DNA from: Parachlamydiales bacterium
GTDB lineage: Bacteria > Chlamydiota > Chlamydiia > Chlamydiales > Rhabdochlamydiaceae
DNA: 64,000 bases
NCBI GenBank assembly: GCA_003153295.1
Contig: PLXY01000012.1
Span: 1-64,000 of the forward strand
Reading direction: 5' to 3'
Both the position numbers and the translations under genes were made by a program. A model generated the notes under the pieces. It ran no database searches and was not told the DNA's origin. It saw nothing but the letters and a program-made list of their open reading frames with translations. Below, one piece after another: positions 35,979 to 45,556 of this stretch. How positions within the stretch are numbered: the first letter of the stretch is position 1; each line of letters starts with the position of its first letter.

Positions 35979-36038
35979 ATGAGCAATACCGCATGCCTTT
36001 GTAATTCCGTCGCCACCGCCTCTGCGGTGCGCACCTAG
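35979..36038 (+). other. Possible 19-codon leader ORF with overlapping hairpins before brnQ
   Basis: ATG at 35979 to TAG at 36036-36038 encodes MSNTACLCNSVATASAVRT. Two GC-rich stems compete for the same bases: CACCGC/GCGGTG (36014-36029) and GTGCGC/GCGCAC (36027-36043), the second spanning the stop codon. The layout resembles a translational attenuator, but the peptide is not notably rich in Leu, Ile or Val, and no ribosome site is evident. Confidence 0.3.
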
Positions 36039-36104
36039 CGCACATCCATCGTTGTTCTCTTAATACCTTTGATCTCTCCCAAAAAACTTAAGATGGAACC
36101 TTAT

Positions 36105-37232
36105 ATGAGTAAATTAAAACGATTTGATCTCTTGGCTTCTGGATTAGCTATTTTTGCCATGTTCTTTGGTGCGGGAAACATCTTGTTCCCCTTGGCACTG
36201 GGACAATACTCTCTGGATAAAACTCCCTGGGCTCTCTTGGGCTTGATCATAACTGCAGTTGTTATGCCGTTCGCCGGCCTCTTAGCCATGTTTCTCTATA
36301 ATGGCCATGTCCGGCTCTTTTTTGCCCGTTTGGGAAAAATCCCAGGCTTCACCCTTGCCTGCTTGACGATTGCGCTTTTAGGACCCTTTGGATCGGCCCC
36401 GCGGTGCATAGCTTTAGCCTATTCCACTATTTCACTATCGCTTCCAGGGATACCGCTCATTTTATTTAGCGGCGCAGCTTGTTTATTGGTCTTTCTGTTT
36501 GTTTATCAGAAAACACGGCTCTTATCGTTGCTGGGCTATGTCCTCTCACCTTTTAAGGTTTCCTTGCTCATTTTGATCATCGTTAAAGGGTTTATGGAAG
36601 CCCCAGAATCTGCCATGGTTTCTTTAGAGCCTTCGGGAACTTCCCACTTTTTACATGGATTGAAAGAGGGATACAACACGATGGACTTGCTCGCTGCTTT
36701 TTTCTTTGCCCCTTTGGTTATTTCATCCTTAGCCGGCAAACTTGAAGATGCTGAGAAGGGTCTAAGCAGTTTCATTTTGAAGGCCAGCGGGATAGGAGCT
36801 TTTTTACTGGCTACTATCTATATCGGATTTGGCTATTTAGCCTACCTTTATGCGCCGCAACTTCAAGGTATACCCAGCGATAAACTGCTGGCATCAATTG
36901 CGATTAAGGTTTTAGGATCTCACGGAGGGCTTATCGTCAGCATCACGGTTGCTCTGGCTTGTTTAACAACAGCGATTGCCCTCATTGCTGCGTTTGCAAG
37001 CTTCGTTCACAAAGAGGTCTTGAAAGAAAAAATAGGTTATATTCCTATCATCATCGGAAGTCTGGTTTTGACATTTTTTGTGACCACTTTGGAATTTCAA
37101 GGGATTGCTAAATTGTTAAATCCCGTTTTAGAATTTTGTTATCCGGTATTAATTCTTTTAACCCTCTACAATTTAATAACCCCCTTGATAAACAGGAGGG
37201 TTAAACAAAAAAATACAGAGCAAGCTTCATGA
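36105..37232 (+). CDS. brnQ: Branched-chain amino acid:cation symporter BrnQ
   Basis: Imports leucine, isoleucine and valine with Na+ or H+ (LIVCS family). The 375-residue protein starts MSKLKRFDLLASGLAIFAMFFGAGNILFPLALG, the family N-terminal signature, and contains about 11-12 hydrophobic segments. The start 36105 is chosen for its match to the family; in-frame alternatives are ATG 36093 and TTG 36069. Chlamydiae need host-derived branched-chain amino acids, which makes this a key importer. Its stop codon overlaps an upstream in-frame ATG of valS (37229), and valS encodes a valine-using enzyme, so the pairing is functionally sensible. Confidence 0.9.
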   Translation: MSKLKRFDLLASGLAIFAMFFGAGNILFPLALGQYSLDKTPWALLGLIITAVVMPFAGLLAMFLYNGHVRLFFARLGKIPGFTLACLTIALLGPFGSAPRCIALAYSTISLSLPGIPLILFSGAACLLVFLFVYQKTRLLSLLGYVLSPFKVSLLILIIVKGFMEAPESAMVSLEPSGTSHFLHGLKEGYNTMDLLAAFFFAPLVISSLAGKLEDAEKGLSSFILKASGIGAFLLATIYIGFGYLAYLYAPQLQGIPSDKLLASIAIKVLGSHGGLIVSITVALACLTTAIALIAAFASFVHKEVLKEKIGYIPIIIGSLVLTFFVTTLEFQGIAKLLNPVLEFCYPVLILLTLYNLITPLINRRVKQKNTEQAS

Positions 37233-37241
37233 CAAAAAATT

Positions 37242-37270
37242 TTGACACGGATCATGATCCTTGTTACACT
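37242..37270 (+). promoter_or_regulatory. Putative valS promoter, leaderless start
   Basis: A consensus TTGACA (37242-37247), a 17-nt spacer and TACACT (37265-37270) lie just before the valS ATG at 37280. The expected transcription start is 37276-37278, leaving no room for a ribosome site. It sits inside the frame extension that begins at 37229. Confidence 0.55.
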
Positions 37271-37279
37271 GTCCGCCCT

Positions 37280-40084
37280 ATGGAAGAATTCCCCAAGGCT
37301 TATAATCCGCAAGACGTCGAAGACAAGTGGTACCAATTTTGGGAGCAGAATGGCTTTTTCAAGGCCGATAGCCGCTCTTCTAAAAAACCGTATACGATTG
37401 TCATTCCTCCTCCGAATGTCACCGGCGTGCTCCATATGGGCCATGCCTTGGTCGATACGCTCCAAGACATTTTGATCCGCTGGAAACGGATGTGCGGATT
37501 TGAAGCTCTGTGGGTACCTGGGACAGACCATGCCGGCATTGCAACGCAGACCGTCGTCGAAAGAAATCTCATGAAGACTTTGGGCAAAAGACGGAGCGAT
37601 TTCACCCGTGAAGAGTTCTTAGAGCATGTCTGGAAATGGAAAAATGAAAGCGAACAGCTCATCCTAAATCAGATCAAAAAAGTCGGATGTTCTTGCGATT
37701 GGGACCGGCTGGCCTTCACGATGGATGAGACACGCTCTCATGCGGTCCGCACCATGTTCAAAAAGATGTTCGATGAGGGACTTATCTATCGAGGAGACTA
37801 TCTCGTCAACTGGGACCCTGTCACTCAAACAGCCTTAGCCGACGATGAAGTCGAATATGAAGAAAAAGAATCCCATCTCTATTACATCCGTTATCCCCTT
37901 CCCGAATCCAACCACTTCCTGGTGATCGCAACCGTGCGTCCTGAAACGCTTCTCGGCGATACTGCTGTTGCCGTCTCCCCTGAAGACATCCGGTATCAGA
38001 CTTTTATCGGTCAGCCAGTCACGATTCCGATAGTCAACCGAAATGTTCCTATCATCGGCGATGCTTTGATCGATCCAAAATTCGGCACAGGAGTCGTTAA
38101 AGTCACCCCAGCCCATGATGCAGATGACTATGCTATGGCCCAGCGGCATTATCTCCCGATGATCAATATCATGACACCGGATGGCCGTATCAATGAAAAT
38201 GGGGGCGAGTTCCAAGGCCTTACCATGGAAGAGGCCCGCAAAGCGGTTGTCGAACGGCTTAAATCGTTAGGTCTTTTAGAAAAAGTCGAAAAATACAAAA
38301 ACCGCGTAGGCGTTTCTTACCGTTCCAAAGCTGTCATTGAACCCTATTTGTCAAAGCAATGGTTTGTTAAGATGTCCCACTTTAAACAAAAATTGATCGA
38401 CCTCGTTAAATCTAAAAAAGTGAAGCTGATCCCCGAGACGTTTGAAAATACTTACTTCCATTGGATTCATAATCTGCGCGATTGGTGCATTTCAAGACAG
38501 CTCTGGTGGGGCCACCGAATCCCGATTTGGTACCGCGCGGACAATCCTGATGTCATGATCTGCTATGACGGTGAAGGAATGCCTCCTGAAGTTGCTAAAG
38601 ACCCTTCCGGCTGGATGCAAGACCCCGATGTCTTGGACACCTGGTTCTCTTCCGCCCTTTGGCCTTTCAGTGTCATGGGCTGGCCTGAAAAAACACCCGA
38701 CCTAGCCAAATTTTATCCGACATCAGTTCTGGTTACAGGACATGATATCTTATTCTTCTGGGTTGCCCGGATGATCATGATGGGAGAATACGCTTTCCAT
38801 ACGCCGCCCTTTTCTGAAGTCTTTCTCCATGGCCTGATCTTTGGTAAATCGTATTGGAGATACAACACCGATGGATCGATCGCTTATCTTTCTTCTAAAG
38901 AATTTCAAAAATACGATGCAGGCGAAACCCCTCCTCCGGAAGTCCAGAGCCGTTGGGAGAAAATGTCCAAGTCGAAAGGCAATATCATCGATCCGCTAGA
39001 GATCATTAGCTCGTACGGCGCTGACGCGATGCGCATGGCCCTTGCCGCTTCAACGACACATGCACGTCAAATTGATCTCGATCGAAGAAGATTTGAAGAG
39101 TTTAAGAACTTTGCTAACAAGATCTGGAATGGCGCCCGTTTTGTTTTCATGAATATCGAAAATCTGGAGCTGGGCGATGGGATCGATTTAGCTCTCCTCA
39201 GTTTAGAAGACAAGTGGATACTTTCCCGCCTTAACCGCATCATCCAAGAGGTCAACGCTTCACTGCGAGAATACTCCTTTGATAAAGCCGCGCTTTCAGC
39301 TTACGACTTTTTCTGGAAAGAATTCTGCGCCTATTACCTCGAGATGACGAAGCCCGTTCTCTTCGGCAAAATGGGCACTCCTGCCGACAGAAGCAATAAG
39401 CAAAAAATTCTGCTGGTTGTTCTTTGCAATGCAATCCGGCTGCTCCACCCAATGGCGCCCTTTATCACCGAAGAACTTTTCCAATTACTGAAAAAACATT
39501 TTGCGTCTCCTCAAACTCTAGATCCCTATACGCAAGAGACTTTTGAAGCCTTACGCTCCCCTGCTTGTATCGTAGCGCCGTATCCTAAAGTCATCCGCGA
39601 GATCGATATCGATGCAGGCATCGAAGAAGAGTTTACCGCCGTTGATCAACTCGTCCATGCGATCCGCAATATCCGGGCTGAAATGCAAATCCCCCCTGGC
39701 ACGCCGACAGCTCTGCATATCGTCGGACCCATAAAGCGCCTGGCCTTTGCTGAAAAACATCAAGGCATTCTAAAAGCCTTAGTCCGTCTGGAAAGCCTTT
39801 CTTTTGCAGAAAAAGAAACACCGATGCCTTTTGCTTCGACAACGACTGTTGATGATCTCAAGCTCATCATTCCATTGCCTTCTGAAATGAGAGAAAAAGA
39901 AAAAGCACGTCTCATGAAAGAGAGAGATAAACTCATTGAATTGCAGAATGGCGCGCGTGTTAAATTAGGCAATCAAGACTTTGTCCAAAAAGCCCCTCCT
40001 CAGCTCGTCGAAAAGCTCCAAATGAACCTTCAGCAAGCTGAGAAAGATCTCTACGAAATCGCCCAGAAACTAGAAAAACTTTAG
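37280..40084 (+). CDS. valS: Valyl-tRNA synthetase
   Basis: Charges tRNA-Val. The 934-residue protein has HMGH (52-55) in PPNVTGVLHMGHAL, an editing domain, the KMSKS motif at 561-565, an anticodon-binding domain, and the C-terminal coiled coil (from about 870) typical of ValRS. The start MEEFPKAYNP is chosen from family alignment; a frame extension to ATG 37229 (17 residues more) overlaps the brnQ stop by 4 bp and cannot be excluded. A strong promoter lies between the two starts. In Chlamydia valS lies between pknD and the V-ATPase operon. Confidence 0.96.
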   Translation: MEEFPKAYNPQDVEDKWYQFWEQNGFFKADSRSSKKPYTIVIPPPNVTGVLHMGHALVDTLQDILIRWKRMCGFEALWVPGTDHAGIATQTVVERNLMKTLGKRRSDFTREEFLEHVWKWKNESEQLILNQIKKVGCSCDWDRLAFTMDETRSHAVRTMFKKMFDEGLIYRGDYLVNWDPVTQTALADDEVEYEEKESHLYYIRYPLPESNHFLVIATVRPETLLGDTAVAVSPEDIRYQTFIGQPVTIPIVNRNVPIIGDALIDPKFGTGVVKVTPAHDADDYAMAQRHYLPMINIMTPDGRINENGGEFQGLTMEEARKAVVERLKSLGLLEKVEKYKNRVGVSYRSKAVIEPYLSKQWFVKMSHFKQKLIDLVKSKKVKLIPETFENTYFHWIHNLRDWCISRQLWWGHRIPIWYRADNPDVMICYDGEGMPPEVAKDPSGWMQDPDVLDTWFSSALWPFSVMGWPEKTPDLAKFYPTSVLVTGHDILFFWVARMIMMGEYAFHTPPFSEVFLHGLIFGKSYWRYNTDGSIAYLSSKEFQKYDAGETPPPEVQSRWEKMSKSKGNIIDPLEIISSYGADAMRMALAASTTHARQIDLDRRRFEEFKNFANKIWNGARFVFMNIENLELGDGIDLALLSLEDKWILSRLNRIIQEVNASLREYSFDKAALSAYDFFWKEFCAYYLEMTKPVLFGKMGTPADRSNKQKILLVVLCNAIRLLHPMAPFITEELFQLLKKHFASPQTLDPYTQETFEALRSPACIVAPYPKVIREIDIDAGIEEEFTAVDQLVHAIRNIRAEMQIPPGTPTALHIVGPIKRLAFAEKHQGILKALVRLESLSFAEKETPMPFASTTTVDDLKLIIPLPSEMREKEKARLMKERDKLIELQNGARVKLGNQDFVQKAPPQLVEKLQMNLQQAEKDLYEIAQKLEKL

Positions 40085-40119
40085 CGATCCCCTCAAAATT
40101 AGAAAAAATCCCCTATTAT

Positions 40120-40410
40120 TTATTCAGTTACTGAAGATTTACCCGTCGCCGAATTTTTAGGTGTAGGCTTTGAAGGCTTTGTAGTCGTGGATTTTTTTTC
40201 TGAAGGCGCTGACTGAGTTTCGCTTTCGTTTTGTTTTTTAGTATTTGCATTTCTACCCTTTTTTCCAGGACGAACACCTTGATTGTCATGTGACTTTGCT
40301 ACATCAGAATCAGATTCCGCTACTTCGACCGAATGTGCCGCAGGAAGCTCATCTGCATATCCAGTTGTTAAAAAGATCATAGACAAAGGTAGCAAAAATA
40401 TTTTTTTCAC
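40120..40410 (-). CDS. Small exported Lys/Ser/Thr-rich protein
   Basis: A 96-residue protein with a clear signal peptide (residues 1-19, cut after GYA). The mature part is disordered and strongly biased to Lys, Ser, Thr, Pro and Asn, with no cysteine. No domain was recognised. A wall- or DNA-binding basic peptide is conceivable. It lies alone between valS and the hexosaminidase. Confidence 0.6.
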   Translation of the reverse strand: MKKIFLLPLSMIFLTTGYADELPAAHSVEVAESDSDVAKSHDNQGVRPGKKGRNANTKKQNESETQSAPSEKKSTTTKPSKPTPKNSATGKSSVTE

Positions 40411-40498
40411 GTTTTAATTCCTCGTTAAGGGCTTTTTTTATAAACAAGCCATTAATGTCACCCTAATCAAAACGATCATTTTTTTAAAATATTTAAAG

Positions 40499-40532
40499 AT
40501 AGGAGACTGCAAAAATTTATGCAGTCTCCTAT
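40499..40532 (-). terminator. Hairpin after the GH3 gene
   Basis: ATAGGAGACTGC and its perfect complement (12-bp arms, 40499-40510 and 40521-40532) enclose a 10-nt AT loop, 7 bp after the stop of the minus-strand hexosaminidase. The downstream tract is AT-rich but not a pure T run. Confidence 0.65.
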
Positions 40533-40539
40533 GAAAAGG

Positions 40540-42138
40540 CTATTTCAACTGATCGCATCCTGCCTGAATGGAAGGCGCGGTCGGGCTAAAGGTCGTGATG
40601 ACGACATGGGCTTGGGGGTAGAGAGTCACATCCAGCGGATCTCTCACAACAAAAAGAATCATGGGTTTACCCAGTTCTGAAAGAGAGGTAATGAGAGAGG
40701 CTTGTGCACTATTCTTCCATGAATTGTAAGAACAAAAGACGATGACATCGGCTTTTTTTGCCTGATCTTTCATGGATTGAATTTCAGTTTCAGACGGATT
40801 TAAACCATCAAAAAAGAAAGGCAGTGTCTCTTTGCCAGTTTTAAGAAGCGTCGTCTGATCAATTGAATCTTTGATGGCTTGCGGGGCAAAGACGGCAATT
40901 TTTTTCTCCGACAGAGAAGCAAGACAAACCGGTTCATTTTTAATGACTTTAAGAGATAGCGCGGCAATTTTTTTAGAGAGTGCCTTATGCTCGGCAGTCT
41001 TAACGACCCGGTTGATTTCTTGGGGAGCAAGGCGGTTAATCAGATACTGGTTTTTAAGTTGAACAATTCGGTCGACCGCTTGATTGAGACGCTCTTCAGA
41101 AATGCGTCCGCTTTTGACAGCCTCAACCAACGCATGATGGATTCTGCGGATATCGCTCACAGACAGTTCTAAGTCTACATAGCCGCCGATCAATTGTTTT
41201 CCGCCCATCATCAAAAGATCGCAGCCTGCATTCAAAGCACGAATAGCCGCCTCATCCACAGAACCGCATTTTTTTACCACGCCTTCCATCATGAGAGAAT
41301 CGGCGATAATCACCCCTTTAAATCCGATGTCTTTTCTTAAATAGTCCAACGTCTTTTTGGATAGAGTGGCACAATGATCGGGATCTAAAGCAGGGACTAA
41401 AATATGGGCAGTCATCACTGCATCGGCTTGAGAAGCCAGCTCGGCAAAAGGACGAAGCTCAACTTTGATCAATTCTTCTTTAGTCTTGTTGATGACAGGA
41501 AGATCGATATGGGAATCAACCCCGACATCCCCATGGCCTGGATAATGCTTAAGAGCTTTCATGACTCCCGATTTACGGTATCCTTCTAAGGCTTTTCTTC
41601 CAAAAGCAACAACTGTCTCTGGAGAATCGCTGTAGGAGCGAACGCCGATAACGGGATTGCGGGGATTGCAATTAACATCGACAACAGGCGACAAGTTCAT
41701 GTTGACAGCAACAGCCAGTAATTCTTGACCGATTGCAAATGCGCTCTTTTCGGCAAGGTCAGGATCTCCTGTCATGCCCAAAGCTTTATTTCCAGGAAAT
41801 ACAGTGAACCCTTGATTTAGCCGGGCTACGACGCCTCCCTCTTGATCCGCTGTGATCAAAAGCGGTATCGATAAACGGGTTTCTTGCGCGAATTTTTGAA
41901 GGCCAAGACCTAAAGATTTGACTTGAGCTGGAGAATGGAGTCCATTAGCCCAATTGTAATAAATAAATCCCCCCACGTGCATCTCTTGGATTAAAGCCTT
42001 GGCATCATCATTGGCTTGCTCTCCATGAAAGTGGACAACTAAGACTTGGCCGACTTTTTCTTCCAGATTCATTTCTTTGGTGGACAAACCGAAGCACGAA
42101 GTTGCAACGAGACATGAAACGATCAGTTTTTGCAGCAT
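40540..42138 (-). CDS. Glycoside hydrolase family 3 beta-N-acetylhexosaminidase, exported
   Basis: A 532-residue protein starting MLQKLIVSCLVATSCFG, a signal peptide, with AAGGAATT correctly placed upstream. The catalytic domain has the GH3 NagZ landmarks TADQEGGVVARL, VDVNCNPRNPVIG, KHYPGHGDVGVDSH (substrate loop with the catalytic His/Asp pair) and ADSLMMEG (nucleophile Asp). A C-terminal alpha/beta domain follows from about 360. It removes N-acetylglucosamine from peptidoglycan fragments or other glycans. Cytosolic NagZ of enterobacteria lacks a leader and the second domain, so this is the two-domain exported type, possibly acting on peptidoglycan turnover or host chitin-like glycans. Confidence 0.9.
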   Translation of the reverse strand: MLQKLIVSCLVATSCFGLSTKEMNLEEKVGQVLVVHFHGEQANDDAKALIQEMHVGGFIYYNWANGLHSPAQVKSLGLGLQKFAQETRLSIPLLITADQEGGVVARLNQGFTVFPGNKALGMTGDPDLAEKSAFAIGQELLAVAVNMNLSPVVDVNCNPRNPVIGVRSYSDSPETVVAFGRKALEGYRKSGVMKALKHYPGHGDVGVDSHIDLPVINKTKEELIKVELRPFAELASQADAVMTAHILVPALDPDHCATLSKKTLDYLRKDIGFKGVIIADSLMMEGVVKKCGSVDEAAIRALNAGCDLLMMGGKQLIGGYVDLELSVSDIRRIHHALVEAVKSGRISEERLNQAVDRIVQLKNQYLINRLAPQEINRVVKTAEHKALSKKIAALSLKVIKNEPVCLASLSEKKIAVFAPQAIKDSIDQTTLLKTGKETLPFFFDGLNPSETEIQSMKDQAKKADVIVFCSYNSWKNSAQASLITSLSELGKPMILFVVRDPLDVTLYPQAHVVITTFSPTAPSIQAGCDQLK

Positions 42139-42231
42139 GGTAATTCCTTTTTTCTCCAAAAGATATCTGAAGAGATTGAAAAAGAGAAGTCTACTTGTGT
42201 ATAAAATCAAATTTTGTCATTTTGAAGGAAT

Positions 42232-43245
42232 ATGTTTTCACCGCGCAAAATCAAAGAAAAGCTGGCTGTTACACAAAAGCAGAAGCTGTTTATTGAGAAG
42301 AGTCGAGAGCTTATCCAAGATTTAATCACAGGAAAGGACAGCCGTCTAGCGCTTGTCTTAGGGCCTTGTTCGATCCATGATCTTTCTGCAGCGTTAGAAT
42401 ACGGCAGACGCCTCCGCGAACTTGCTGAAGAAGTTGCCTCGACCTGCGTTTTGGTCATGCGCGTCTATATCGAAAAACCTCGAACTGTCACTGGATGGAA
42501 AGGGCTTGCTTACGATCCTCATCTCGATGGATCTAATGACATTCAAACAGGAATTTTCTGGGCGCGGGAATTATTTTTAACGCTCACCGATCTCGGAATC
42601 CCTGTAGCGACAGAGTTTTTAAATCCGCTGCTGATTCCTTATATTCAGGATTTAGTTTCCTGGGGATTTATCGGAGCGAGAACCTCGGCCTCACAGCCTC
42701 ATCGGGAAATTGCTTCTCATCTACCTTGTCCCATAGGTTTTAAAAATAGCCCTGATGGCAATGTGCATCAAGCCGTTCATGCCATGATCGCCTCCAGTTG
42801 TTCCCATCGATTTCCGCATATCAATGACGAGGGAACGATAGCGATTACAGAAAGCGAAGGAAATCCTTATACGCATGTCGTGCTCAGAGGATCCCGTTCG
42901 ATATCTAATTATGATTCGGCTTCCATTGCAAAGACAGTGGAAAAAATGGACTTGCATGGCCTCAAAAATCGGATCCTCGTTGATTGTTCCCATGGCAACT
43001 GCCAGAAAGAATATGGACGGCAAAAAGATAGCTTCCAAACTGTGCTTGAGCAATTTGAAAGAGGCAATCATAAGATTTTGGGAATGATGCTCGAGAGTCA
43101 TTTAGAAGAAGGCTCTCAATACTTATCTGAAAGTCCTTCCAGCCTAAAATATGCGGTCTCGATTACCGATCCATGTCTCGGATGGAAAGAGACGGAAGCG
43201 CTTGTGCGCTCGGCAAATAGGACTTTAAATGCCTTATCCCTATGA
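42232..43245 (+). CDS. 3-deoxy-7-phosphoheptulonate (DAHP) synthase, class I
   Basis: Joins phosphoenolpyruvate and erythrose 4-phosphate, the first step of the shikimate pathway. The 337-residue protein has LVLGPCSIHD, MRVYIEKPRT.TGWKGL.YDP, GARTSASQPHRE, GFKNSPDG and DCSHGN, all typical of the AroF/G/H type. GAAGGA precedes the ATG. Its stop overlaps the convergent FAD oxidase by 6 bp. No other shikimate gene is in the window. Confidence 0.95.
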   Translation: MFSPRKIKEKLAVTQKQKLFIEKSRELIQDLITGKDSRLALVLGPCSIHDLSAALEYGRRLRELAEEVASTCVLVMRVYIEKPRTVTGWKGLAYDPHLDGSNDIQTGIFWARELFLTLTDLGIPVATEFLNPLLIPYIQDLVSWGFIGARTSASQPHREIASHLPCPIGFKNSPDGNVHQAVHAMIASSCSHRFPHINDEGTIAITESEGNPYTHVVLRGSRSISNYDSASIAKTVEKMDLHGLKNRILVDCSHGNCQKEYGRQKDSFQTVLEQFERGNHKILGMMLESHLEEGSQYLSESPSSLKYAVSITDPCLGWKETEALVRSANRTLNALSL

Positions 43246-44925
43246 AATTCTGAGATAGTCTTGGTATAACCCATTGGTAAAAGGAGTTTTGCTATTTTTC
43301 ACAGCAATCTCTTGCCACTGGGGGTAACATTTTTTGAACTGCTCGACCGTCGCAAAATGTTGATAAGGCAAATAAAAAGTTCCGTCATGAGCAATGAGAT
43401 CATCAATTACTTTTCTCACCCATTGACGCGTCTGTTCGATTTTTGCAGGAGCGAGCGCTTGATTAAAGCAGAGCACAATGGCAAAACGATCTTCTTTTGC
43501 GTAACTTAATGCTGTCTGATCATCTTTTGTCACAAATCTCACGGTGGCATTCAAAACCGGAACATCGTTTTCTGTGAGGATTTGACTTAAAAATTTCAGA
43601 AATCTCTCTAAATCATCTCCTTTGACAAAATATTCCTGGAGCCACTCTGTGCTTGCACGTGAGTGATTGAATAGAGCTCGAATAGTAGGGCGCATAATTT
43701 CATTTCTGTATCTCACCTTAGTTACAAGAGCACTCTGATGCAATCTGGTAGAGGCAAATTTTCTCATCCCTTTGAAGGATCGCACGAGATGCAATTGGAT
43801 CCTTTCAATCCACTTTCCTCTCACTGATTCTACTAAAAGCTCATTTGAGCCAAAACCCCTTCCTGTTTTTGTAAAATTAACAGCGACCCCTTTTTGGAAA
43901 AGATGATCGGGATGAAGAGATAAGCGATAAGTATGCATCAGAATCTTATCATTTGTGGCCACTTGCTCTTGAAAGTATTTAACGTAATTTGCGGGCAGGA
44001 TCTCGTGGCCTGATTCTTCTAACTCTTGGTTCTCTATCAGGATTATTTCAGCTTCGACAATAACCCCAAACCCCCCATAGCCGCCTACCACGTCTTTAAA
44101 ACAACTTTGCTCAGGAGTTAGCCGCTGGAGCTCTCCCTTTTCATTCACAATGGTCACCGAGAGAAGAGTGTTGGATAAGGTTCCCTCTAAATGGGCCCAG
44201 CCATGGCAATTGGCAGAAATAGATCCACCGATGCTAAAAATATTCGATCCTTGCATCACGCGGATAGCAAGATCATATTTATTGGCCTCTATTTGCAATT
44301 CTTGCCAGGTCGCACCTGCTTGAACCTTTGCTATTTTGGTCACAGGATCAATGTTTATTTGGGTCAGATGTTTTGTGTGGATGGCTTTGTTGCCCTCCAG
44401 TGGAAGGGCTTGCCTGCCCTGACTTAAGCCTGCGCCGATAACAGAGATTTTTTGTCCTTTGCTTAGTGCATCTTTGACAATACCTTGTACCTCTTCCACC
44501 GACTTTGGAAATAAGACCGCTCCTTGAGCAGAGTACAATTTTCCATTCAGCTCAATCCTGCCGGCCTTGGGAGAAGTTTCAGAAAGAAAATGGTAAGAGA
44601 CAATATCAGGAGAAATTAATCCAAAGGGCGAGCAACCAAGACCGAAAAGGCTTTCTTTAAAAATGTCCCAGCTCTGCTGAGCCCGCTCGAGATGCTGCGC
44701 CTTATTTTCTTTACCATCTAAAATTGCCCAGGTTCTCTCATAGAGAGCCTTCCATCCATAATGCGTGGCATCCGCTGCGAGGAAAATAGGAAAAGCCACC
44801 ATACTTGCCAATCGAGAGGCAATCATATAAAGAGGCTTGGTGTAATTAGCATCATAGCTGCAGTAGATAAGATCATCAGTCCATTTTGCAGCAATTGACG
44901 AAACTAAATAATTGGATTCTATCAT
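43240..44925 (-). CDS. FAD-binding (PCMH-type) oxidoreductase
   Basis: A 561-residue flavoprotein. The FAD domain (about 125-310) starts at VLFPKSVEEVQGIV and contains VIGAGLSQG, VQAGATWQEL and SIGGSISANCHGW, the pattern of lactone oxidases, sterol reductases and related PCMH enzymes. The N-terminal 80 residues include an apolar patch (LASMVAFPIFLAA) that may bind membranes. The acceptor substrate is not clear. The ATG at 44925 is preferred; a TTG eight codons upstream extends the frame. A TATAAT lies 12 nt before the ATG. It is convergent with the DAHP synthase. Confidence 0.82.
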   Translation of the reverse strand: MIESNYLVSSIAAKWTDDLIYCSYDANYTKPLYMIASRLASMVAFPIFLAADATHYGWKALYERTWAILDGKENKAQHLERAQQSWDIFKESLFGLGCSPFGLISPDIVSYHFLSETSPKAGRIELNGKLYSAQGAVLFPKSVEEVQGIVKDALSKGQKISVIGAGLSQGRQALPLEGNKAIHTKHLTQINIDPVTKIAKVQAGATWQELQIEANKYDLAIRVMQGSNIFSIGGSISANCHGWAHLEGTLSNTLLSVTIVNEKGELQRLTPEQSCFKDVVGGYGGFGVIVEAEIILIENQELEESGHEILPANYVKYFQEQVATNDKILMHTYRLSLHPDHLFQKGVAVNFTKTGRGFGSNELLVESVRGKWIERIQLHLVRSFKGMRKFASTRLHQSALVTKVRYRNEIMRPTIRALFNHSRASTEWLQEYFVKGDDLERFLKFLSQILTENDVPVLNATVRFVTKDDQTALSYAKEDRFAIVLCFNQALAPAKIEQTRQWVRKVIDDLIAHDGTFYLPYQHFATVEQFKKCYPQWQEIAVKNSKTPFTNGLYQDYLRIS

Positions 44926-45094
44926 AAATTTAGCTAAATTATACACCAATTATTTGTAATAATAAATAAACATTATTAAATTAATTAATATTAATGCTAA
45001 AAAATTACTAAAGATTAACAGTTCTAGATATTGATAGATTCATAATTTTTTTTGGTATATTCTATGGGTAAACTAATTTTTAGGAGGACATTCT

Positions 45095-45544
45095 ATGTCT
45101 AATGTAATTTTTTGGGGTCTCACAGGCGCTGATTTTGAAAATAGTCTATGGAACGGGATTTATGAATTGAGCGCTTTGGGCACAGGCTTTGCTGTTGCAG
45201 GTGTGACAAATACTGTTATGCAATTGGTCATGAACGATAACAGTGCGAGACATAACCGCAAACTTTCTTCCAAACCCATTTTTTGCACAATGTTATCAGT
45301 AGGGGCAGGGGTGGCTGCAAGTGTTTTTGTAGCCCATCGTCTTCCTCATGTTACTTTTGTTGCTGAGAAAGCTTTCAAATTTTTAATTATCTTCATGGTA
45401 GGAATGTTTACCGCTGTTATCCCTTTTATTACCGGAGGCGGTGCGACTGGTTATTTCGGACGATTACCTCTCTATGTAGCAGGTTCTGTCGGTGCAATCG
45501 GGGGTGGTATTGGGAGTGCTGTACTTCTAAGCGCAAGGGGTTAG
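45095..45544 (+). CDS. Small polytopic membrane protein
   Basis: A 149-residue protein with an ideal ribosome site (AGGAGG, 8 nt before the ATG). Four hydrophobic segments are visible (about 24-46, 64-82, 92-115, 125-146), with glycine-rich stretches such as FITGGGATGYFG and GAIGGGIGSA. Family unknown; the pattern could suit a small channel or a host-membrane protein. The upstream region is very AT-rich. Confidence 0.65.
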   Translation: MSNVIFWGLTGADFENSLWNGIYELSALGTGFAVAGVTNTVMQLVMNDNSARHNRKLSSKPIFCTMLSVGAGVAASVFVAHRLPHVTFVAEKAFKFLIIFMVGMFTAVIPFITGGGATGYFGRLPLYVAGSVGAIGGGIGSAVLLSARG

Positions 45545-45556
45545 AAAAAAAATCTT

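Noticed and set aside
36069-36104. TTG start for brnQ
   Set aside because: The family N-terminus begins at 36105 and nothing upstream is conserved.
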